This document shows positions 60,237-64,000 of a stretch of 64,000 nucleotides of DNA, piece by piece; positions within the stretch are counted from its first letter, which is position 1; the number at the start of each line of letters is the position of its first letter. A program made the position numbers and the translations under genes. Source of the DNA: Streptomyces viridochromogenes DSM 40736 (GTDB lineage Bacteria > Actinomycetota > Actinomycetes > Streptomycetales > Streptomycetaceae); contig NZ_GG657757.1 of the NCBI RefSeq assembly GCF_000158955.1, positions 5,045,949 to 5,109,948 of the forward strand, written 5' to 3'. Below the pieces are notes generated by a model. The model saw nothing but the letters and a program-made list of their open reading frames with translations, had not been told where the DNA came from and searched no databases.

Positions 60237-60563
60237 ATGGACGACGAATCGCTGAAGGATTGGGCGGAACGCCGTGATGCGATGATCGGCCGGCTTCGCG
60301 CCGTGCCGGTCATGCCCGGCGACGGGCCCAGGGCATCGCATCTGAACCCGGATGCACCCCGCGCCATCGAGCGCTGGAACGGGCACGCATGGGAGCTGTA
60401 CGGGTTCGCCGCGAGCCTGGCCGACGCCAAAGCCATCCTGTACCCGGAGGCCAACGAGCCCTCGTCCCTAAGGCCGATGGCGAAGCCTCTCGGCTCCGGC
60501 TCCGGCAAGCACCGCAAGCCCCAGGCACCCAGGCCGGACGGTGGCGGCCGTACACAGAGGTGA
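60237..60563 (+). CDS. DUF6087-like small protein
   Basis: A 108-residue soluble protein: MDDESLKDWAERRDAMIGRLRAVPVMPGD, then HLNPDAPRAIERWNGHAWELYGFAASLADAKAILYP and a basic Gly/Pro tail (GSGKHRKPQAPRPDG). The pattern resembles DUF6087 proteins of Streptomyces accessory regions (recollection). A CGAGGAACGCCAG precedes the ATG. Function unknown. Confidence 0.7.
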   Translation: MDDESLKDWAERRDAMIGRLRAVPVMPGDGPRASHLNPDAPRAIERWNGHAWELYGFAASLADAKAILYPEANEPSSLRPMAKPLGSGSGKHRKPQAPRPDGGGRTQR

Positions 60564-60602
60564 TCAATGCCGCCGCGGCTCGTGGACCGGTACGACCGCG
60601 AA

Positions 60603-60698
60603 GCGGCCAAGGAAGTCCTGTTCCGGCAGCGGCTGATGCACCCGAAAATCACCATCGTCTGGACTGACTCCGGCTATGCCGGACAGCTCATGGCCTGG
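60603..60698 (+). pseudogene. Transposase remnant (IS5/DDE type)
   Basis: About 32 codons read AAKEVLFRQRLMHPKITIVWTDSGYAGQLM, matching the DDE region of IS5-type transposases (second catalytic Asp in WTDSGYAG). Both flanks diverge immediately, so only a fragment remains, and no inverted repeats were found. Confidence 0.75.
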
Positions 60699-60781
60699 CC
60701 GAGCCTGACTCTCACCAGGAGCGGATCGGGCCACATCCCTCATCCAGGCATGCGAAGACGGTGGACTGCTGTGGGTGCTGG

Positions 60782-61321
60782 TCAGCTGCTGGCGCGGATC
60801 ATCACGGTGAGGACTGGCGAGGCCGGTGACGGCTGGCTCTGCCCAATGTCCTCGTACCCCCACGACCTGTAGAGCGCATGGACCTTTCCGTCCCCCGCAG
60901 CGGGGTTGACCATGAGCGTAACGAACGGTTCGTCGCGTGTGGCGAGGAGGGCGTCGTGGATACGGCGGGCGGTGCCCGTCTTCCGCCAGGTCGGCCGGAC
61001 GCCGATCTCCTTCAAAGCCACGGCCGGATGCTCGGTGTACTTGTCCGCCGGCGTCGGACTGGTGCGCTGCCAATAGCGGTCACCGTGCTCGATGGTGTTG
61101 CCGTAGGCGTAGCCGACCGGGTGCCCGTCCGCGTACGCGAGGACGGCCGTGAACCCCGGCTCGGTGCCGTGTCGGTCCAGGCGCTCGCCGAAGGCGGTGA
61201 TCGCATAGTTCGGCAGGTGGAGGAGCGGTGCGCGAACCTCGGCGTACACGTCCAGGAGATCGCCGCGGGCTGTGTCGAGGGTGGTGAACGTACGCAGTTC
61301 GATGGCGGGCGCCGTGGTCAT
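60782..61321 (-). CDS. GNAT-like acetyltransferase
   Basis: A 179-residue protein: AVLAYADGHPVGYAYGNTIEHGDRYW, then ALKEIGVRPTWRKTGTARRIHDALLATRDEPFVTLMVNPAAGDGKVHALYRSWGYEDIGQ. The R-K-T-G-T-A loop and final VHALYRSWGYE are GNAT acetyl-CoA binding features. ATG 61321 overlaps the stop of the upstream regulator as ATGA, so the two are co-expressed. Such pairs are common in Streptomyces accessory islands. Confidence 0.82.
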   Translation of the reverse strand: MTTAPAIELRTFTTLDTARGDLLDVYAEVRAPLLHLPNYAITAFGERLDRHGTEPGFTAVLAYADGHPVGYAYGNTIEHGDRYWQRTSPTPADKYTEHPAVALKEIGVRPTWRKTGTARRIHDALLATRDEPFVTLMVNPAAGDGKVHALYRSWGYEDIGQSQPSPASPVLTVMIRASS

Positions 61322-62604
61322 GCGGCCATCCTCCAGGAGGCGGTGTGCTCGGTCCAGGTCTGCACGGTGGGGCTGCCCGGTGCGGTGGCACGCAGCGCAG
61401 CTCCGAACTCCTGCAGCATGCGCGTTACCCGGGCGTGCTGGGTGGCGGCGTCGGCGGGGACCTTCATCGCGGTGGCCGTGGCGGCGTCGGCGGCACCCTG
61501 CGCGAGCTGGGCGTGCGCGAGCCGGGTCGTGGTGATGGCCCGGGACCGGACCATGTGGGGCCGCAGCGCGGACAGGCAGCGGTGGGCGTGGAACTCGGCG
61601 GTCGCGTAGTCGCCGAGCGCCAAGTAGGCGGACAGCGCCAAGGAGTCCAGCTCGGCCTGGTCGTAGAACGCGAGCATCCACACCGGCCGGTACTCGGCCG
61701 GGTCGGCGCGCAGCATGGCGTCCTGTGCCTGATCGAACGCGCGGCGGAGGCCAGTGCGGTTCTGCGCCGTACCGTGAATCGCCGCCTGCCGGGCCAGACC
61801 CAGGGACGCGAACAGCGGGTCACGGCGCGTGATGTGCAGGTTGCGGGCCACATCATTGGCGGCGAGCGCGTCGGCGGGTCGGCCCATGTGCCGGTACATC
61901 GCCCCCGCGTGGCTCCAGATTCGGAACTTGATCGCCTGATCGCCGGACATCTCGGCGAGGGCTTGAGCCTCACGCATGTGTGCCTTGGCGACGTCGTAGC
62001 GACGGCCGTCGATCGCGGCCCACATCGCCGACGAGCGGAACGCCGCCGCGGAGGCATAGAGGCTGCTGCGTACGCGCTGGGTGGCGCTGCCGGCGTTCTG
62101 GAGGTTCAGCGCCTCGTCGGCGAGCGCGGCAGCCTGCTGCTCGATGCCGAGTTGTCCGCCGTGGCGGTGGTCGCTGGCGATGATCTCGGCGAAGCGCGTG
62201 TTCAGGCGGTTGACGTCGCTCATGCCGATGCGTCGCGGGGATGCGGTGCCGGGTGCGGCTGCTGCTACGGCTGCAGCCGCTGCAATGCCGCCGACGAGGG
62301 TACGACGCTTCATGTCGGGGTCCTCCTGCTGCGGTGGGGCTGGGCTGGACGGAGTCCGGCCCCGTGGCACGAACCCCAGAGCGACGGCAGGTAGGCCACT
62401 GACGTCCTCGAGTGCCCTGCGGGTAGCCGATTTGGGCCACGTGACCCGTCCTGCCTTCCAGGCCCGGACCGACGAGCCGTCGAGGCCGCCAGGCCGCCCG
62501 GTCAGCCGCTCTAAGGCGCTGTTCACAGTGTCAGCAAGGCTGTTGGAGCTGTAGCCGTGTTCGGCCATCCACGCCTCGAGAACCCTGTTGCGCGGGGTGT
62601 CCAT
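61318..62604 (-). CDS. HTH/TPR regulator of Streptomyces type
   Basis: A 428-residue protein. The N-terminal DNA-binding part is NRVLEAWMAEHGYSSNSLADTVNSALERLTGRPGGLDGSSVRAWKAGRVTWPKSATRRALEDV (XRE-like). A twin-Arg-like or hydrophobic linker (KRRTLVGGIAAAAAVAAAAP) follows, then a long helical TPR-like region (AAALADEALNLQNAG ... KAHMREAQALAEMSGDQAIKFRIWSHAGAMYRHMGRPADALAANDVA). It is the familiar transcriptional regulator type found near lanthipeptide and HATPase genes. ATG 62604 opens the HTH. Signal unknown. Confidence 0.8.
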   Translation of the reverse strand: MDTPRNRVLEAWMAEHGYSSNSLADTVNSALERLTGRPGGLDGSSVRAWKAGRVTWPKSATRRALEDVSGLPAVALGFVPRGRTPSSPAPPQQEDPDMKRRTLVGGIAAAAAVAAAAPGTASPRRIGMSDVNRLNTRFAEIIASDHRHGGQLGIEQQAAALADEALNLQNAGSATQRVRSSLYASAAAFRSSAMWAAIDGRRYDVAKAHMREAQALAEMSGDQAIKFRIWSHAGAMYRHMGRPADALAANDVARNLHITRRDPLFASLGLARQAAIHGTAQNRTGLRRAFDQAQDAMLRADPAEYRPVWMLAFYDQAELDSLALSAYLALGDYATAEFHAHRCLSALRPHMVRSRAITTTRLAHAQLAQGAADAATATAMKVPADAATQHARVTRMLQEFGAALRATAPGSPTVQTWTEHTASWRMAA

Positions 62605-62844
62605 GCACGCACGGTAGCTCTCACGCCCCCTCACCCACCAGGTAAAGGGAAGGTCAAATCACCCTAGGTCTTTCTTTCGGGTGGATGGCTGATCGCCCTA
62701 ATCACCGTGCTCCAAAAGGGAGTTGTCTGGTTGCTGGTCGCTCGCCACTCCCTCCGGTGCGAGCGGCTGTTGACGGCCCGGCCCGCCCCTAACGCCCTTC
62801 TCAGGGTGAGCCGGGCGCCGAGACAACGCGAAGGCTCAACCCCA

Positions 62845-63291
62845 ATGACGAGTCTCATCACGCCACTTCAGGACGCCCCCATCGGCCGTCCCGCCTACAG
62901 CCAGACCTTCCCGTGCGAGCCGGCCACGGCCGAGATCGGCCGCCGGCTCGTCCGTGACGCCCTCGGCGTATGGCGCCTCGACAACCTCGCTGACGTCGCC
63001 GCGCTGATCATGTCGGAGCTGATTGCGAACGCCGTCAGGCACACCTCGTGCCACTCGATCCGGCTGATCGTTGGGCGGTCGAGTGCGATACGGGTGCGTG
63101 TCGGGGTGGTGGACCGGGCACCCTCGCGCCTGCCGGTTCTCGGTCAGGCCAGGGAGGACGACGAGTCAGGCCGTGGCCTGCTCCTGATTGACGGCATCGC
63201 CGACCGCTGGGGCTATGACCTCTATGGCCCGGACAAGCGCCCCTGGGGCAAAGAAGTCTGGGCCGAACTCCTCATAGGGGGCGACGAGTGA
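62845..63291 (+). CDS. ATP-binding anti-sigma-factor-like kinase (HATPase)
   Basis: A 148-residue RsbW/SpoIIAB-type protein: N box VAALIMSELIANAVRHT, G1 VVDRAPSRLPVL, G2 ESGRGLLLIDGIADRWGY, then KEVWAELLI. Streptomyces carry dozens; most partners are unknown. ATG 62845 has GAAGG 13 nt upstream; longer frames begin in non-coding-looking sequence. Its last codons overlap the next start as GTGA. Confidence 0.85.
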   Translation: MTSLITPLQDAPIGRPAYSQTFPCEPATAEIGRRLVRDALGVWRLDNLADVAALIMSELIANAVRHTSCHSIRLIVGRSSAIRVRVGVVDRAPSRLPVLGQAREDDESGRGLLLIDGIADRWGYDLYGPDKRPWGKEVWAELLIGGDE

Positions 63292-63503
63292 GCACCCCGG
63301 CCACGGTGACCCCGCCCATCCCGGACGTCGCGGGCCTCCGGCCACGCCAGCAGATGGCCATGGAGTGTGCCCGCTGCGCCCGGTACTTGGGTGCGAGCGG
63401 CGAGGTCTTGGTCGATGTGCGTCATCGGGGCCTGCTGTTCCGGCTCTGGGTCTGTGGGCCCGCCTGCCGGTCGCCCACCCCCAGGCCGCAGAGCGGAGCC
63501 TAG
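63288..63503 (+). CDS. Small hypothetical protein, Cys-containing
   Basis: A 71-residue product: a Pro/Thr-rich start, then MAMECARCARYLGASGEVLVDVRHRGLLFRLWVCGPACRS with two C-x2-3-C pairs that could bind zinc. GTG 63288 overlaps the HATPase stop as GTGA, so it is translationally coupled. Not recognised. Confidence 0.6.
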   Translation: MSTPATVTPPIPDVAGLRPRQQMAMECARCARYLGASGEVLVDVRHRGLLFRLWVCGPACRSPTPRPQSGA

Positions 63504-63505
63504 GC

Positions 63506-63707
63506 ATGAGCTCGCGTGTGGACGAGTACTGGGTCACCGGTGACTGCTGGCTCGGGTTGCGAGCGCACCGGCGTGCCCGTGATCTGGCTCGGCCCGCTGC
63601 AGTGGGACGGGCGACCCGCCCCGGTCTACTCCTGCAAGCCGTGCCTCGACCGGCTCAAGGCTCGGGCGCTCGCCTACTTCATGCAGCGACGGCCAGTTGC
63701 CGTCTGA
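63506..63707 (+). pseudogene. Small Cys-containing protein, possibly frameshifted
   Basis: ATG 63506 (GGAG 9 nt upstream) starts DEYWVTGDCWLG. A second frame from GTG 63516 continues with CERTGVPVIWLGPLQWDGRPAPVYSCKPCLDRLKARALAYF to TGA 63707. The two halves look like one protein with a frame change near 63550-63560. It could be two alternatives of one short gene or a real mutation. It lies directly before the lanthipeptide precursor. Confidence 0.4.
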
Positions 63708-63801
63708 CCAGACTCCCGCTCCCGGTCGTGCGGTGCTGTGCCGTACGGCCGGAGGCGGGCAGCACCGCACAACAACATCCCATTTACTCAGAGGAGTTGG
63801 C

Positions 63802-63981
63802 ATGACACGCAGCACCGTAGTACCGAGCAGCACTCAGGTGAGCCAGCAGACACCGGGGACGTCGGACGGCTTCGACCTGGACGTTTCCCTCGTCGAGTTG
63901 GCCGACCCGGCGGGCCTGGTCAACCTGACCGACGACAACTGCGGAACCACCTGCGGCGCCTGCACCACCAACGTCGCCTGA
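63802..63981 (+). CDS. FxLD family lanthipeptide precursor
   Basis: A 59-residue precursor peptide. The leader contains the diagnostic FxLD box (FDLD, residues 24-27) and VSLVE; the core end is NCGTTCGACTTNVA with Cys47, Cys51, Cys54 and Thr49, Thr50, Thr55, Thr56 available for lanthionine rings. ATG 63802 has AGAGGAG 5 nt upstream. FxLD systems normally encode a LanB-like dehydratase, a LanC-like cyclase and a methyltransferase next to the precursor (family knowledge); these would lie past the right edge. Confidence 0.9.
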   Translation: MTRSTVVPSSTQVSQQTPGTSDGFDLDVSLVELADPAGLVNLTDDNCGTTCGACTTNVA

Positions 63982-64000
63982 CCTGAGGCTTCACGTCTCT

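Noticed and set aside
60603..60698. Complete insertion sequence
   Set aside because: Only about 32 transposase codons remain and no terminal inverted repeats or target duplication were found.
1..64000. tRNA or rRNA genes
   Set aside because: No cloverleaf with GGTTCGA-type T-arm or CCA end and no rRNA-like segment was recognised; a covariance-model scan would be needed to exclude them fully.

Overview
The window is a high-GC actinobacterial chromosome segment, almost certainly Streptomyces or a close relative. Evidence for this: strong third-position G/C bias, many GTG starts, many 4-bp ATGA/GTGA gene overlaps, DUF3558 lipoproteins, a class I lysyl-tRNA synthetase divergent from argS, and an FxLD-type lanthipeptide precursor. 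Nothing was searched; every family name rests on motifs and general resemblance.

Layout. (1) 1-3.4 kb: argS (running off the left edge) divergent from class I lysS. (2) 3.5-8.4 kb, minus strand: a four-gene cassette of ATP-grasp ligase, MFS carrier, TTC38/StaR-like TPR protein and SAM methyltransferase (cassette A). (3) 8.7-18.7 kb: core-like genes: DUF2637 membrane protein, two DUF3558 lipoproteins, rtcB, an SDR, a SnoaL-like protein, a luciferase-like oxidoreductase, an OmpR/MprB-type two-component pair and a PPOX-fold flavoprotein. (4) 18.8-46.1 kb: an apparent biosynthetic gene cluster with no NRPS or PKS but seven ATP-grasp ligases (eight counting cassette A). With them are two MFS carriers, two paired regulators, an NCS2 nucleobase permease, an isopenicillin-N-synthase-like 2-oxoglutarate (2OG) oxygenase, a LOG-type nucleotide hydrolase, a thyX, a clavaminate-synthase-like 2OG oxygenase, a NodU/CmcH-type carbamoyltransferase, a two-lobed haem-oxygenase-fold iron enzyme, an SDR, an SGNH-like protein and panD. 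Three very small genes (61, 43 and 33 codons of product) with good ribosome binding sites sit inside these operons. (5) 46.1-52.2 kb: an alpha-glucoside uptake and hydrolysis operon (GH13 enzyme, two permeases, binding lipoprotein) with a divergent LacI regulator and visible operators. (6) 52.2-60.1 kb: small genes, a 5'-truncated M20 peptidase, a less GC-rich alpha/beta-hydrolase gene, modABC, a decayed molybdopterin oxidoreductase and a MerR-like/TOBE protein. (7) 60.2-64 kb: accessory genes, a transposase remnant and a lanthipeptide precursor whose modification genes would lie beyond the right edge.

How the large cluster may work (inference). A minus-strand module from 32.2 to 26.6 kb reads small peptide, ThyX, LOG hydrolase, 2OG oxygenase, ATP-grasp, nucleobase permease. 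This order suggests methylation of a pyrimidine nucleotide, release of the free 5-methylpyrimidine, oxidation, ligation and transport. A second minus-strand module (40.4 to 32.3 kb) holds SDR, 33-aa peptide, iron enzyme, carbamoyltransferase, 43-aa membrane peptide, clavaminate-synthase-like hydroxylase, ATP-grasp and a small helical protein, and ends at a clear hairpin. A plus-strand module (40.6 to 46.1 kb) holds SGNH, two ATP-grasps (the second frameshifted), MFS and PanD, which supplies beta-alanine. The simplest reading is a ligase-built, NRPS-independent oligopeptide with modified building blocks. I cannot name the product.
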